Source: Microcaldota archaeon
GTDB taxonomy: Archaea > Micrarchaeota > Micrarchaeia > Micrarchaeales > CABMGC01
Direction: 5' to 3'
DNA length: 32,142 nucleotides
Assembly: GCA_021810375.1 (NCBI GenBank)
Contig: JAJZJB010000007.1
Location: 1-32,142 of the forward strand
The notes under the pieces are model-generated. The model had not been told where the DNA came from. It ran no database searches and saw only the letters and a list, made by a program, of their open reading frames with translations. Both the position numbers and the translations under genes were made by a program. Below, piece after piece: positions 14,824 to 23,111 of this stretch. Every line of letters starts with the position of its first letter. Within the stretch, counting starts at the first letter, position 1.

Positions 14824-16077
14824 TCATCCTTTTTTAAGATAGGAACCAAGAGCCTTGGCGAGCTTTCTGCCCGATCCTGGAATTGCGTATATCCTTGCGT
14901 CGTGGAGGGTCTTGCTGCCTATCATGTTCAGGACAAGCCCGCTACTCTCTGTTATTGGCTTGAGCTTGCCCTTGTTCCTTATATACACATTTGTCTGTTC
15001 GTCTATCAGGCTTAACGGACGCAGCGACACCACGAATATGTCCTCGGGTTTCATTCCTGCCATATCTGCTAGCCGGGACCTTTCCGATTCACTAGTTTCA
15101 AGGCGCTTTATTTTCTCCGCTCCCTCAGGCACAATGCCCTTCTGGGCAGGCTGCGGGTTTATATATACGCATTCCAGAGGCTCCCTTGCAAGGAAGAGTT
15201 TTATCAGGCTCTTCGTGAACCTGCCGGTTCCGGATTCAAGGTACTTGTGCATCGAAGCAAAAAGCATATCGTCAGTATAATTTGTTATTGAATATTCGTC
15301 CTCCTCATTGGCAAGATCCTTAGGGCTGGTCATGTACCCTTCCATAACCATGTTCTCATAGATACGCTCAACCATCAGGTTGAATGAGGTCACGGTCTTG
15401 TGATGGTACACTGCCCGGTACATGTGATACCTTCCTATGAGGAAATCCTCGGCAGAGATCTCGTCCTTCTCGAAGACTATGCCGCTCTTTACATATGACA
15501 TTGTACGGACTAATCGCTGTATGCTTACACGTCCGTACGGCACCCCGCAATGATAGGAATCCCGTATTAGATAATCGGACTTGTCTGCGTCAAGTGCAGA
15601 AGATATGAGAGGGCTTGCATATCCCTTGCCACCGGAAAAGAGATCCGATATTTCATCTGCCCTGTACGTATCCAGCTTGTCAGACAGGAATTTTTTAAGC
15701 AGGTACCTGCCGAATTCCTCGTGTGACATGCCTCCGAGCCTTTTAACCGCCTTTTCCAGGGTATGCGAGTATGGATAATGGCCTATATCGTGCAATAGCG
15801 CTGCTATGCGCAGTTTCTCCATGTCTGTTTCCCTCTCGTGCTTCTCCCTAGACCTTTTCAACGCGTGTAGAAACTGGCTCATCATGTGCATTGTGCCTAT
15901 GCAATGAGCAAACCTTGTATGGGTCGCGCCTGGATAGACAAGGTTTGCCGCTCCAAGCTGCCGTATCTGGTGGAGTCGCTGGAAAGTGGGAGTATCTATA
16001 AGTCGAAGCTCTTGCTCCGAAACATTGACATTGCCATATATGCTGTCGTTTATCCTTTTTGCCGCATCGTGGGCCAT
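14824..16077 (-). CDS. HD-domain phosphohydrolase (dNTPase/SAMHD1-like)
   Basis: The 417-residue protein carries the HD metal site: H58 in RFAHCIGT, H96-D97 in LLHDIGHYPYSHTLE, and an Asp in ALDADKSDYLIRDSYHCGVPYG. The arrangement DTPTFQRLHQIRQLG...VYPGATHTRFAH is that of dGTPase/SAMHD1-type enzymes, which hydrolyse dNTPs to nucleosides and triphosphate. Archaeal members are poorly characterised and other phosphoester substrates are possible. AAGGTAA precedes the start, 5 nt after the nnrD stop, so the two are probably cotranscribed. Confidence 0.88.
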   Translation of the reverse strand: MAHDAAKRINDSIYGNVNVSEQELRLIDTPTFQRLHQIRQLGAANLVYPGATHTRFAHCIGTMHMMSQFLHALKRSREKHERETDMEKLRIAALLHDIGHYPYSHTLEKAVKRLGGMSHEEFGRYLLKKFLSDKLDTYRADEISDLFSGGKGYASPLISSALDADKSDYLIRDSYHCGVPYGRVSIQRLVRTMSYVKSGIVFEKDEISAEDFLIGRYHMYRAVYHHKTVTSFNLMVERIYENMVMEGYMTSPKDLANEEDEYSITNYTDDMLFASMHKYLESGTGRFTKSLIKLFLAREPLECVYINPQPAQKGIVPEGAEKIKRLETSESERSRLADMAGMKPEDIFVVSLRPLSLIDEQTNVYIRNKGKLKPITESSGLVLNMIGSKTLHDARIYAIPGSGRKLAKALGSYLKKG

Positions 16078-16082
16078 GAATA

Positions 16083-16988
16083 TTACCTTGCCGTTACATC
16101 AAATCGCTTAAGCGCTGATGGTATGCTTTCTACTACATCAGTCGAGATTATATGGTTTCCCATCTTCCTGGCAAGGAAGTCACCGATGGCCGAATGGAGA
16201 TGCGCCCCTGCTACTGCTGCTTCGAACGTGTCTGCGCCGGTGGCGGCATATCCGCCGATTATCCCGGAGAGCACGTCACCCGTACCCATCGTTGCCAGAG
16301 CAGGTGTCTTTGCACGGTTCACCTTTATGCGCTTTCCGTCGGTTATCACGGTCTCGTGCCCCTTGAGCAATACTACTGCACCAAGGGATCTTGAGAGCCG
16401 TACGGCGGCAGAGATCCGCCCGTCAATCGTTCTGCCGGACACATCCGTACCGTAAAGGAGCTTGAATTCGCTGTCCTGAGGAGTGATTACAGCGTTAAGG
16501 TTCATCCTTTCCTTAACATACGGCACGGATCGCACTGCTCCGGCATCTATCACAATCTTCTTGCTGTGCAATGAACAGAAATCGATGATGCGTGCGGTTT
16601 CCCGCCTCGTCCTCTGGTCAGTGCCTATCCCCATGCCAATCGCTATGGCATCTGATTTATCGATCGCACGCCGTATATTTTCATTGAATACTATGTTCTC
16701 TTTGCCAAGTGCATTTACCACAATGGCTGGAGACTGCATGCGCACTATCGGAGCTACAGTACTAGGTATGTACGCGATGACGTATCCCGCACCCACACGC
16801 AAGGCAGCAATAACATTCTGCGCCGCATTTGCGGCGAGGGCCGGAGCTCCGTGGTAATACTTGCTGCCTGCTATAACTACAAGCACGCCCTTATCTATCT
16901 TGTTCGTGCCGGAACCCTTGGCCTGGGTTGCCCGCCTTATGTCATCGGATCCGGCAAGCATTTCCTTGACGTCATAGTGCATATGCAT
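16083..16988 (-). CDS. nnrD: ADP-dependent NAD(P)H-hydrate dehydratase
   Basis: The 301-residue protein has the ribokinase-like fold of the YjeF C-terminal domain: VLVVIAGSKYYHGAPALAA, AIGMGIGTD, VIDAGA, and the active-site anion hole ATMGTGDVLSGIIGGYAA (GTGD 235-238). It dehydrates damaged NADHX/NADPHX back to NADH/NADPH using ADP. The N-terminal epimerase domain (NnrE) that many archaea fuse to it is absent. It heads the nnrD-HD-argS run, with a TATA-like element about 39 nt upstream. Confidence 0.92.
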   Translation of the reverse strand: MHMHYDVKEMLAGSDDIRRATQAKGSGTNKIDKGVLVVIAGSKYYHGAPALAANAAQNVIAALRVGAGYVIAYIPSTVAPIVRMQSPAIVVNALGKENIVFNENIRRAIDKSDAIAIGMGIGTDQRTRRETARIIDFCSLHSKKIVIDAGAVRSVPYVKERMNLNAVITPQDSEFKLLYGTDVSGRTIDGRISAAVRLSRSLGAVVLLKGHETVITDGKRIKVNRAKTPALATMGTGDVLSGIIGGYAATGADTFEAAVAGAHLHSAIGDFLARKMGNHIISTDVVESIPSALKRFDVTAR

Positions 16989-17020
16989 CTAGCTCTCTGC
17001 AAACCCTTTTATTAGTTTAC

Positions 17021-17040
17021 ATAGTATAATATCGTACTAT
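17021..17040. promoter_or_regulatory. TATA-like element inside an inverted repeat, nnrD / AbrB-like gene
   Basis: ATAGTA and TACTAT form 6-bp arms around an 8-nt spacer that continues a TATA-like AGTATAATAT. It lies between divergent starts 16988 and 17074. It could serve both directions, and the dyad could be an operator of the adjacent regulator. A second TATA-like CTTAAAAAT at 17051 may serve the plus gene. Confidence 0.4.
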
Positions 17041-17073
17041 CTTCTGCAAACTTAAAAATCAACCGGTAGTCAT

Positions 17074-17946
17074 ATGGTGAAGGTTTACAAGTACAACAAC
17101 AAATTGGCCATTTATCTGCCTTTTGACGTGATAAAGGATTTAGGGCTTTCGGAAAATGACGAGATAGACTTTTTCAGGTTCAGGGGCAGTGCATATCTCT
17201 TTGCCAAGAAGGCCGACATAGCAGACCTGCTTGCCGGAAGCAGCAATGCGGCGGAGAACCTGCAGAATCGCAATGAAAGACAACAGTCGCAGCAGCCGAA
17301 AGCTGACCTTTCTCAAGATGAGATATCGGTGCTCAAGAAGCTTGATACACTGAGATACAACCAGAGGACTCAGCAGAATGTCGATAGGCTGCTCAGCCCG
17401 CAGGAGCGCGAGATACTTAGGCAATTGCTCAAGAAGAAGGCTGTTTCGCTTTTCAGGAGCGGAAAGGACGATGCAACAGTATATAGCATTGGCAAGAGCG
17501 TTTATGACAGGTTCCTTATGAGGAAAAAGCCGCAGGCGGCGGAGAGTACCGTACCGCAGGACATAGATGAGCACCACACAAACCTGCTCAGAGTCCGGGG
17601 CAACGTGGATGACGAGAATATAAAGAAGCTGGAGAAGGAGGGTTACATAGTATTGCAGACTGAGAGCGAGGCCGCTGCAGTGTCAGCTGCTCTTGAAGAG
17701 AGCATAAGGCATGGCCAGGTCTTTGGTACGCGCGCCTTCAACAAGAAGTTTTACATAATGCTCCGGTCCTTCTTGGAGAGATATTCATCGCAGATAATCA
17801 AGGAGCTACGGTCGGGGGATAAGAAGGTCCCAGAGATAGCTGAGAGGGTGCGGATGGATGAGAATGGGGTAAGGGCGGTGCTTTATTATATGGCTGAGAT
17901 AGGCGATGTTAGCGAGAAGAGACGCGACCTTTTCACGCTTACATGA
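17074..17946 (+). CDS. AbrB-like N-terminus regulator with C-terminal winged-helix-like segment
   Basis: The 290-residue protein opens with VKVYKYNNKLAIYLPFDVIKDLGLSENDEIDFF, a swapped-hairpin (AbrB/SpoVT) strand-helix-strand. A polar linker rich in Q/S (about 60-90) follows, then a helical middle (SQDEISVLKKLDTLRY...LSPQEREILRQLLKKK) and a C-terminal SQIIKELRSGDKKVPEIAERVRMDENGVRAVLYYMAEIG that looks like a helix-turn-helix. A multi-domain DNA-binding protein is likely; target unknown. It diverges from nnrD and abuts the Sec61-beta gene tail-to-tail with no spacer. Confidence 0.65.
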   Translation: MVKVYKYNNKLAIYLPFDVIKDLGLSENDEIDFFRFRGSAYLFAKKADIADLLAGSSNAAENLQNRNERQQSQQPKADLSQDEISVLKKLDTLRYNQRTQQNVDRLLSPQEREILRQLLKKKAVSLFRSGKDDATVYSIGKSVYDRFLMRKKPQAAESTVPQDIDEHHTNLLRVRGNVDDENIKKLEKEGYIVLQTESEAAAVSAALEESIRHGQVFGTRAFNKKFYIMLRSFLERYSSQIIKELRSGDKKVPEIAERVRMDENGVRAVLYYMAEIGDVSEKRRDLFTLT

Positions 17947-18096
17947 TCAGACGAAGTGATCTAGTATTATTATAACTATTGAGAATGCTGCTACTGCAAT
18001 GAGCACTAACTTTGCGCTCAGCTTAGGACCGCGCTCTGGCGCATCGTAAAAGCTTAATATTCCTGCCTGCTGTTGGGGCGTGTTTAATGTTGCCAT
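17947..18096 (-). CDS. secG: protein translocase subunit Sec61-beta (SecG-type), 49 aa
   Basis: A 49-residue frame from ATG 18096 to TGA 17947. It has a short N-terminal segment, then the Sec61-beta pattern AGILSFYDAPERGPKLSAK, and one C-terminal transmembrane helix LVLIAVAAFSIVIIIL. The length (about 50-60), the GPK before the helix and the single tail helix are those of archaeal Sec-beta. It would join SecY and SecE in the membrane channel. GTGAT lies at ribosome-site distance, and a TATA-like element is centred 44 nt upstream of the ATG. It abuts the AbrB-like gene convergently. Confidence 0.85.
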   Translation of the reverse strand: MATLNTPQQQAGILSFYDAPERGPKLSAKLVLIAVAAFSIVIIILDHFV

Positions 18097-18135
18097 ACGA
18101 TCACTGACGTAATTCATAGTTATTTACAGAAAACC

Positions 18136-18144
18136 TATTTAAAG
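18136..18144. promoter_or_regulatory. shared TATA-like element, Sec61-beta / DUF998-like gene
   Basis: TATTTAAAG is near-symmetric and is the only strong TATA-like match in the 78-nt gap. It predicts starts near 18114 (minus) and 18166 (plus), about 18 and 9 nt before the two start codons. Confidence 0.55.
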
Positions 18145-18174
18145 TGTGCCTTAGACTGTTTGTTTGGGGAGAAA

Positions 18175-18843
18175 ATGCAAAGGACGGGAACGGACATGCG
18201 GCATGCATTAGACAGGTCTATCAAGCAATCCTTTCGTACGCAGGAGGTAGCGCCACAGCAAGGCAACATCTTAAGGCTTGCGGCAACACTCGGACCTGCC
18301 AGCGGAATAGCGATGGTAATGACCGCAGCAAAACTCAAGCGCGGATTTTCATGGAAGAGAGATACGCTAAGCTCCCTGATGAATGCAGATAGGAAGGAAT
18401 TGGGTTACATGTTTCAGGCAGGCACTGTTGAGTCGGGGCTTGCAACGCTCTTGCTCGCAAACGTACTCAGGAAAGACCATAAGGGATGCCTGGTGGCGAT
18501 GGTTGGGGAAGTCGCACTGATTACAGCTGCCATAGGGCTTGTTGGGACCGGGATTACTAATGGTCCCAGAGAAAAACAGCATGGAAAGTTCGCAACTACA
18601 TTCTTCGTAAGCGGCCCTCTTGCGCTGGTCATAGAAGGCATAGATATGATGATGCATGGGTCAAGGGCGTGGGGGGCTGCCACTGCAGGCGCAGGGCTTG
18701 CTGCAGGATCAGTTGCCATAGCGGGTCTTGATGGACACAGGCTCCCGGCGAGGGCCGAGGCGGTGCATGCAGCACTGGTAGGTGTAGGTGGAATCATGGC
18801 AGGGACTGCGCGGTTTATGCCTATTAGCAGATGCATGCGTTGA
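18175..18843 (+). CDS. multi-pass membrane protein, possibly DUF998-like
   Basis: From ATG 18175, preceded by GGGGAG, this is 222 residues. About six hydrophobic stretches can be seen: LGPASGIAMVMTAA, SGLATLLLANVL, VALITAAIGLVGTGI, FVSGPLALVIEGI, AATAGAGLAAGSVAIAG and AALVGVGGIMAG. The elements SWKRDTLSSLMNADRKELGYMFQAG and GPREKQHGKFATTFF resemble DUF998 proteins, in which a Ser-Leu motif and a His-Gly-x-x-A segment recur. Function unknown. A TTG at 18160 also opens the frame. It ends abutting the alpha/beta hydrolase gene tail-to-tail. Confidence 0.65.
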   Translation: MQRTGTDMRHALDRSIKQSFRTQEVAPQQGNILRLAATLGPASGIAMVMTAAKLKRGFSWKRDTLSSLMNADRKELGYMFQAGTVESGLATLLLANVLRKDHKGCLVAMVGEVALITAAIGLVGTGITNGPREKQHGKFATTFFVSGPLALVIEGIDMMMHGSRAWGAATAGAGLAAGSVAIAGLDGHRLPARAEAVHAALVGVGGIMAGTARFMPISRCMR

Positions 18844-19806
18844 TTACACAGCACCTTTCACGTCATTAGAGTTGTACAGCCTGTGCACATCGCGTGCCAG
18901 GCTGGTCAGCACAGACGGCTTGATGGAATGCCCCATGTGTGTTGCCCCGGTTTCGACTATCAGCATAGCATCAGGCCTTACTGCAGAGGACCTTGCAACT
19001 ATGCCGCCTTTTCCCCTATATGCTATTATCGGAATCTTCGCAGGCTCGGAAAGCCTCCTCACAGCAATTAGCTCTTCGTGCATGCATGACAATATGCCGG
19101 AGCCAATGGCTTTTGATGCGTTAAGCAGGGTCAAGGGTTCGTGTACATGTGTATTCCCGGCCGCGGCCTTTTGCGCCTTGTGCACGCCCAAGGCTATCCC
19201 GTTAGCCAGCCGTATCGGGATGCCTATCATAGCCACCTCCTCAGCAAACGTAAATTCAGGATTTATTGGGGAATCTAGGGTTATCAGGCCTTTGAACCAT
19301 TTGGGATTGCTTTGAGAGAGCAAGAAAAGCTGCGTGCCACCTAGGCTGCGTCCTATCGCCACCACTGGGCCTTCGTTTGCATTGACTATGCCGCTCATGT
19401 CCCTGTTTACTTGATTGAGCGTGTGCACAATCGAGTAGCCATTCCATTTCGGACCTACAAAGTCCGGGGACCAGCCCATGCGCACAAGCCATTCTCCCAG
19501 GGCTTCCATTTGCGGCATGTTTCGCGTTTCGCAGAATCCCTGAAGAAGCGCTACCTTCCTGCCGTCGCCATGGGGCAGACCCTTGCCTTTCCTCCATGTC
19601 TCTGTCTTCTTGAACTCGTTGAATTCCTTCATCTCGAGGCACATTGCCAGCTCCTTGTATACTATGGGTTTTTCCTCGAACATAAATGACTCGGCGAGTC
19701 GAATTGCAGTAGTTATATCATCGATAACGGGATTACGTGCTGCCACTGCAAGCTTTTTTGCCAATAAGGACAGTGCATCGCCGCTGCGGTTTCCGATGTG
19801 CATCAT
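18844..19806 (-). CDS. alpha/beta hydrolase
   Basis: The 320-residue protein has a nucleophile elbow GRSLGG (S154), a following strand LITLDSP, an Asp candidate in the DAMLIVETGA region and a C-terminal His in THMGHS. The strand VALLQGFCETRNMPQM, with an oxyanion-type turn, and the layout fit lysophospholipase/acylesterase-like hydrolases; the region before it (about 1-80) is helical and specific. The substrate is unknown. A strong ribosome site AAGGTGA sits 5 nt before the double ATG at 19806. Its TATA-like element is shared with the divergent GGPP synthase gene. Confidence 0.78.
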   Translation of the reverse strand: MMHIGNRSGDALSLLAKKLAVAARNPVIDDITTAIRLAESFMFEEKPIVYKELAMCLEMKEFNEFKKTETWRKGKGLPHGDGRKVALLQGFCETRNMPQMEALGEWLVRMGWSPDFVGPKWNGYSIVHTLNQVNRDMSGIVNANEGPVVAIGRSLGGTQLFLLSQSNPKWFKGLITLDSPINPEFTFAEEVAMIGIPIRLANGIALGVHKAQKAAAGNTHVHEPLTLLNASKAIGSGILSCMHEELIAVRRLSEPAKIPIIAYRGKGGIVARSSAVRPDAMLIVETGATHMGHSIKPSVLTSLARDVHRLYNSNDVKGAV

Positions 19807-19845
19807 CTGGTCACCTTCACCACATACGGAAAAGCGCTGGGCAAG

Positions 19846-19856
19846 GTATTTAAGGT
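19846..19856. promoter_or_regulatory. shared TATA-like element, hydrolase / GGPP synthase
   Basis: GGTATTTAAGG is near-symmetric and centred about 44 nt from the minus start (19806). On the plus strand it predicts a start near 19876, just before a 7-codon frame (ATG 19882 to TAG 19905) that precedes the GGPP synthase ATG. Confidence 0.5.
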
Positions 19857-19912
19857 TTCTCTGGAAAGAGCTACCTTAGGCATGGCAACATATCCTTTGG
19901 CCTAGTGGTAAG

Positions 19913-20779
19913 ATGCGTAATCCCGAATTTTCTAGAATGAGGCTGCCAGAGGAAGTATCCGCTTCAATAATTAAGGTAGATAGGAGGATAGCGGGACTGG
20001 GCCTTCCGGTTTTCAGGAGCAAGGAGTTGTTTGCTCCGGCAGTGCATCTTCTGCGCAACAGAGGCAAGCTCATGCGGCCTTCGCTCGTCCTGCTAGGCGC
20101 GCATGTCACCGGGCAGGATACGCAAATGTTCGTGGACCTTGCAGTCTCAGCTGAATTGCTGCACATATCTTCGTTGATACATGATGACATAATAGATAGG
20201 GACACCGTGCGCAGGGGCGTCAAGGCAGTACACATAAGATACGGCAATGAAGCGGCCATACTTGCAGGTGACGCGCTGATATCAAAATCAATAAGCAACT
20301 CGGCAAAGTACGGCAAGGAGGTTATTGAGAGCATATCTGAAGCTGCAATGGACATGTGCGCGGGCGAGGCACTGGATTATTCGTTCCAGAAGGGAAAGAA
20401 GGTGCCTAAGCAGTCAGAATATCAGCGCATTGCAGAACTTAAGAGCGCATCGCTCATAGCAACATGCTGCAACATCGCAGCCGTATACAAGAAGGACAAA
20501 CTCGCAGGAAGGCTACATGCGTTCGGGAGGAACGTGGGGATAGCTTTCCAGATGCGGGATGACATACTTGACAGCATAGAAGGCACGGAGAAGAAGTCGG
20601 GTTTCCGGCCAAACATAATAACAACACTAATGGAGCACTTGTCGCTCTCTGGCAAGGAAGCAGTAGATCAGGCCATTGAACTTCACAACAGGCATATAGA
20701 TACGGCCATAAAGGAACTTGGAAGCTCGGAGTCCACGGACCTTCTTGCAGTATATGCCGACACGATCAGGGTAAAATGA
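19913..20779 (+). CDS. idsA: geranylgeranyl diphosphate synthase-type polyprenyl synthase
   Basis: This 288-residue trans-prenyltransferase has the two Asp-rich metal motifs: HDDIIDRD (D91, D92, D95) and QMRDDILD (D216, D217, D220). The residues four and five before the first motif are Ser (ISSLIHDD), small side chains that normally allow a C20 or longer product. It condenses IPP with allylic diphosphates to make the precursor of archaeal lipids. The Pro usually found before VH in RRGxPxVH is Lys-Ala here. It is the tail-to-tail neighbour of a UbiE-like methyltransferase, and an IPP isomerase lies further right. Product length should be called C20 with caution. Confidence 0.92.
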   Translation: MRNPEFSRMRLPEEVSASIIKVDRRIAGLGLPVFRSKELFAPAVHLLRNRGKLMRPSLVLLGAHVTGQDTQMFVDLAVSAELLHISSLIHDDIIDRDTVRRGVKAVHIRYGNEAAILAGDALISKSISNSAKYGKEVIESISEAAMDMCAGEALDYSFQKGKKVPKQSEYQRIAELKSASLIATCCNIAAVYKKDKLAGRLHAFGRNVGIAFQMRDDILDSIEGTEKKSGFRPNIITTLMEHLSLSGKEAVDQAIELHNRHIDTAIKELGSSESTDLLAVYADTIRVK

Positions 20780-20780
20780 C

Positions 20781-21473
20781 TCATTTTGTTCCTGTTATCA
20801 GGAAACCGACGCCCATGGCAAGCTCTCTTGTCTTGACGCTCCTGAAGCCTTCTTCTTTCAGCATGCGCACCGCACTCTTCTTGTCGAAGTGGGTTATGCT
20901 GTGGAGCAGCCATTTGTACGCGTCTATGCCTATAATGTATCCTAGGGGCCGCATCAGCACGCCGAAATAGAACTGGAATACTGCCCTGCGCACAGGATCG
21001 TCAGGGTTACCCATTTCCAATATAACGAACTTGCCATTCTTCTTTAGCACACGATGCAGTTCCTTGAAAAAACTCCTTAGGTCGTCAAAGTTTCTTAGTG
21101 CGAATGCGCAGGTGGCCAGATCATAGGATGAATCTGTAAAATCCATTGAAAGGGCATCGCCTTTGAGCAACGAGATGTTTCCAAGGTTTTTCCTTGCTAC
21201 TTTCTCTCTGCCGGTTTTCAACATTTCGTTGTTGAAGTCCATGCCTGTGATCTCAACCCTCTTCCCATGCCGCATCGCTTCTTCTGCAAGCATTATTGCA
21301 ACGTCTGCGGTGCCCGTAGCCACATCGAGTATGTTGAATGACCTCTTGTCAAGCATCGCTTCCTTCACAGCTTCTTTTCTCCAACTTATGTCTATTCCAA
21401 GGCTGTATATATGGTTCGCGCCGTCGTACTTGCCATGGTATTCAGAGAAGAGTTTTCGGATACGTTCGCTCAT
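20781..21473 (-). CDS. UbiE/MenG-like C-methyltransferase
   Basis: A 230-residue class I SAM methyltransferase: FNILDVATGTADVA (motif I, about 47-59), ITGMDFNNEML (motif II), CAFALRNFDD and KNGKFVILEMGNPDDP. The N-terminal YDGANHIYSLGIDISWRKE and the C-terminal YKWLLHSITHFDKKSAVRMLKEEGFRSV are the UbiE-family signatures that go beyond the generic SAM fold. It probably methylates a prenylated quinone ring, which implies a respiratory quinone or use of a scavenged precursor; other men genes are not in the window. It ends 1 nt from the GGPP synthase gene, convergent. Confidence 0.85.
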   Translation of the reverse strand: MSERIRKLFSEYHGKYDGANHIYSLGIDISWRKEAVKEAMLDKRSFNILDVATGTADVAIMLAEEAMRHGKRVEITGMDFNNEMLKTGREKVARKNLGNISLLKGDALSMDFTDSSYDLATCAFALRNFDDLRSFFKELHRVLKKNGKFVILEMGNPDDPVRRAVFQFYFGVLMRPLGYIIGIDAYKWLLHSITHFDKKSAVRMLKEEGFRSVKTRELAMGVGFLITGTK

Positions 21474-21502
21474 TGTCTAACCTATAATTTGGTAGCCATA
21501 TA

Positions 21503-21512
21503 GATTTAAAAG
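21503..21512. promoter_or_regulatory. shared TATA-like element, UbiE-like / Yip1-like genes
   Basis: GATTTAAAAG is centred 34 nt from the minus start 21473 and 43 nt from the plus start 21550. It predicts a 5'-leader of about 8 nt on the minus side and about 17 nt on the plus side, where AAAAGGT lies before the ATG. Confidence 0.5.
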
Positions 21513-21549
21513 CACATATATGCATTTGTTTAACCGAAAAGGTCTTAGA

Positions 21550-22119
21550 ATGATAATAGTAGACGATATAAAGAAAGGGGTAAATGCAATATTACATCCG
21601 GACAAGAATACAGGAACTACAATGAGCCTTGGAGCAGCTGCAGTAATGTATTACAAGTTTGCTTTCCTGCCATTCCTTGTGCTCTCGATAGTTGTGGATT
21701 TGGTGCTAGGCGGCTTCCTTGGCGCAATATCTGCAGGAGGCACTTTGGTTCAGTATATACTTTATCCGATAGGACTTCTCATAGGCGCCGGAATATTCTT
21801 CTTCATAGGCAAGTATCTCTTTCGCTGGTTCAGGGGCACATTCAGCGGAGCCTTCACGGCAACAGTATATGGGGCATTTCCTAGCCTACTGCTCGCCTGG
21901 GTTGTCTCAGCCATAGTGTATGCAAGTGCACCAGTAGGCGCGGTTATAGGCTTAATAGTAGACCTATGGGCGCTTTACGTTATGGTAGTGGCGTTTTCAC
22001 AGCAGCAGAAGTGCACAAAGCTCCAGTCCTTGATAGTTGTCCTAGTGCCAGTAATAATAGTCGCTATAATAGCTTTCTTGGTTCTGGGATCGGTTGCACT
22101 GTCTGCCACGGGCCTCTAA
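21550..22119 (+). CDS. Yip1-like five-helix membrane protein (copy 1)
   Basis: From ATG 21550 the protein has 189 residues and five hydrophobic segments, among them FAFLPFLVLSIVVDLVLGGF, YPIGLLIGAGIFFFIGKYLF and a C-terminal LQSLIVVLVPVIIVAIIAF. This is the layout of Yip1-domain proteins, integral membrane proteins of unknown function in archaea. It is paralogous to the next gene: both start with a short MI-VD--K segment, share M-S-G-A before helix 1, the FIGKYLFRWFRG / FFGKYVFRQFRS motif after helix 2, and a Gln/Asn-Leu-rich loop before the last helix. The ATG at 21520 would lie upstream of the likely RNA start. Confidence 0.75.
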   Translation: MIIVDDIKKGVNAILHPDKNTGTTMSLGAAAVMYYKFAFLPFLVLSIVVDLVLGGFLGAISAGGTLVQYILYPIGLLIGAGIFFFIGKYLFRWFRGTFSGAFTATVYGAFPSLLLAWVVSAIVYASAPVGAVIGLIVDLWALYVMVVAFSQQQKCTKLQSLIVVLVPVIIVAIIAFLVLGSVALSATGL

Positions 22120-22135
22120 GAGCCATGGTAAGGTT

Positions 22136-22732
22136 ATGATATCAGTAGATGAAGCCAAGTGGACCTGGGGAATGATGTTCAGTCCAGGCAGGTTCACTAA
22201 GAAACGAATGAGCATCGGCGATGCGCTTGGCTTCTATTACAGGCTGGTCATAATACCGCTTATAATATCATTGATACTTGGAGTGCTGGTTGGGGTCGCT
22301 GCTTCTGCTGTGCTCTCCCACTTTGTAGGCATCTTGGGTTTCTTCGGCGGTTTGGGTACCGCAGCCGTAGCCATAGGGGTGGTAGCCATGCTGCTTCTTG
22401 TGTTTATACCAATAGGCATGTTCATTTCAGCAGCGTTGCTTCACTTCTTTGGCAAGTATGTATTCCGTCAATTCAGATCAGATTACCAAGCGACATTCGC
22501 AGCAGTAGTGTATGGCGAGGCACCCGTGATACTCTTCTTCTGGATTGCAATCATACCTGTCATAGGCCTTCTGTACATACTCATCGATATATGGGGCTTT
22601 ATTGTTGAGATCTTCGCACTCTCGAACCTGCAGAAGACAAGCAAGCTCTCGGTAGTCGGGGTCATGATAGGCACGGTTGTTGTAATATTAGTAATCGCAA
22701 TAATCCTTGGGATCGTTGGAGTACTAGCATGA
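22136..22732 (+). CDS. Yip1-like five-helix membrane protein (copy 2)
   Basis: From ATG 22136 (GGTAAGG upstream) this is 198 residues, a diverged copy of the preceding protein. It has MISVDEAKWTWGMMFSPGRF at the N-terminus, a GKYVFRQFRSDY loop, VYGEAPVILFFWIAIIPVIG, and a final helix VVGVMIGTVVVILVIAIILGIVG. It starts 16 nt after the first copy's stop, so both are cotranscribed and may form a hetero-oligomer; that is inference. It ends 14 nt from the convergent EF-Tu-domain gene. Confidence 0.75.
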   Translation: MISVDEAKWTWGMMFSPGRFTKKRMSIGDALGFYYRLVIIPLIISLILGVLVGVAASAVLSHFVGILGFFGGLGTAAVAIGVVAMLLLVFIPIGMFISAALLHFFGKYVFRQFRSDYQATFAAVVYGEAPVILFFWIAIIPVIGLLYILIDIWGFIVEIFALSNLQKTSKLSVVGVMIGTVVVILVIAIILGIVGVLA

Positions 22733-22746
22733 TGAACTCGCTTGCT

Positions 22747-23082
22747 TCAGAGCTTATATACGCTCTCGCCTTCGCCAACCCTGTATTTCAGCTTTATCCC
22801 AACTGAATCGCCTTCGCTTGCCTCTTCCACATCCTCGCGGTTTATCTGCATGCTCAGGACACGTTGCCTGACAGCCTCTTCTTCTGTGCCTATTTCTATC
22901 ACATCACCTACCTTGAGAGTGCCGGATAACCTTATTGCTACAACGCCGATCTTATCGAAGAAGCCCTCTACGGTGCCTACAAGCACTCTTGCCTGTTGCT
23001 GCCTGGATGTACTTCTTGCCGCTTCCCTGGCTTCCATAGTTTCCAGGGAGTCCATAGTGCTATCGAGATCCACGTCTTTCAT
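22747..23082 (-). CDS. small EF-Tu domain-2-like beta-barrel protein
   Basis: Of 111 residues, the first 30 are polar/helical and the rest, VGTVEGFFDKIGVVAIRLSGTLKVGDVIEIG...VLSMQINREDVEEASEGDSVGIKLKYRVGEGESVYKL, is the beta-barrel of translation-factor domain 2, without a GTPase domain. Such stand-alone proteins are widespread in archaea and annotated as translation elongation factor-like; their role is unclear. A strong ribosome site AGGTGA lies 5 nt before the ATG. Confidence 0.82.
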   Translation of the reverse strand: MKDVDLDSTMDSLETMEAREAARSTSRQQQARVLVGTVEGFFDKIGVVAIRLSGTLKVGDVIEIGTEEEAVRQRVLSMQINREDVEEASEGDSVGIKLKYRVGEGESVYKL

Positions 23083-23111
23083 TATCTCACCTACTTCTCC
23101 TTAGTTGTGCT

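Noticed and set aside
19893-19911. Sequence TTTGGCCTAGTGGTAAG resembles a tRNA D-arm, perhaps a split tRNA 5' half
   Set aside because: No pairing D-stem (GCC is not matched by GGC), no matching acceptor strand, and no 3' half nearby; the resemblance is limited to a common short string.
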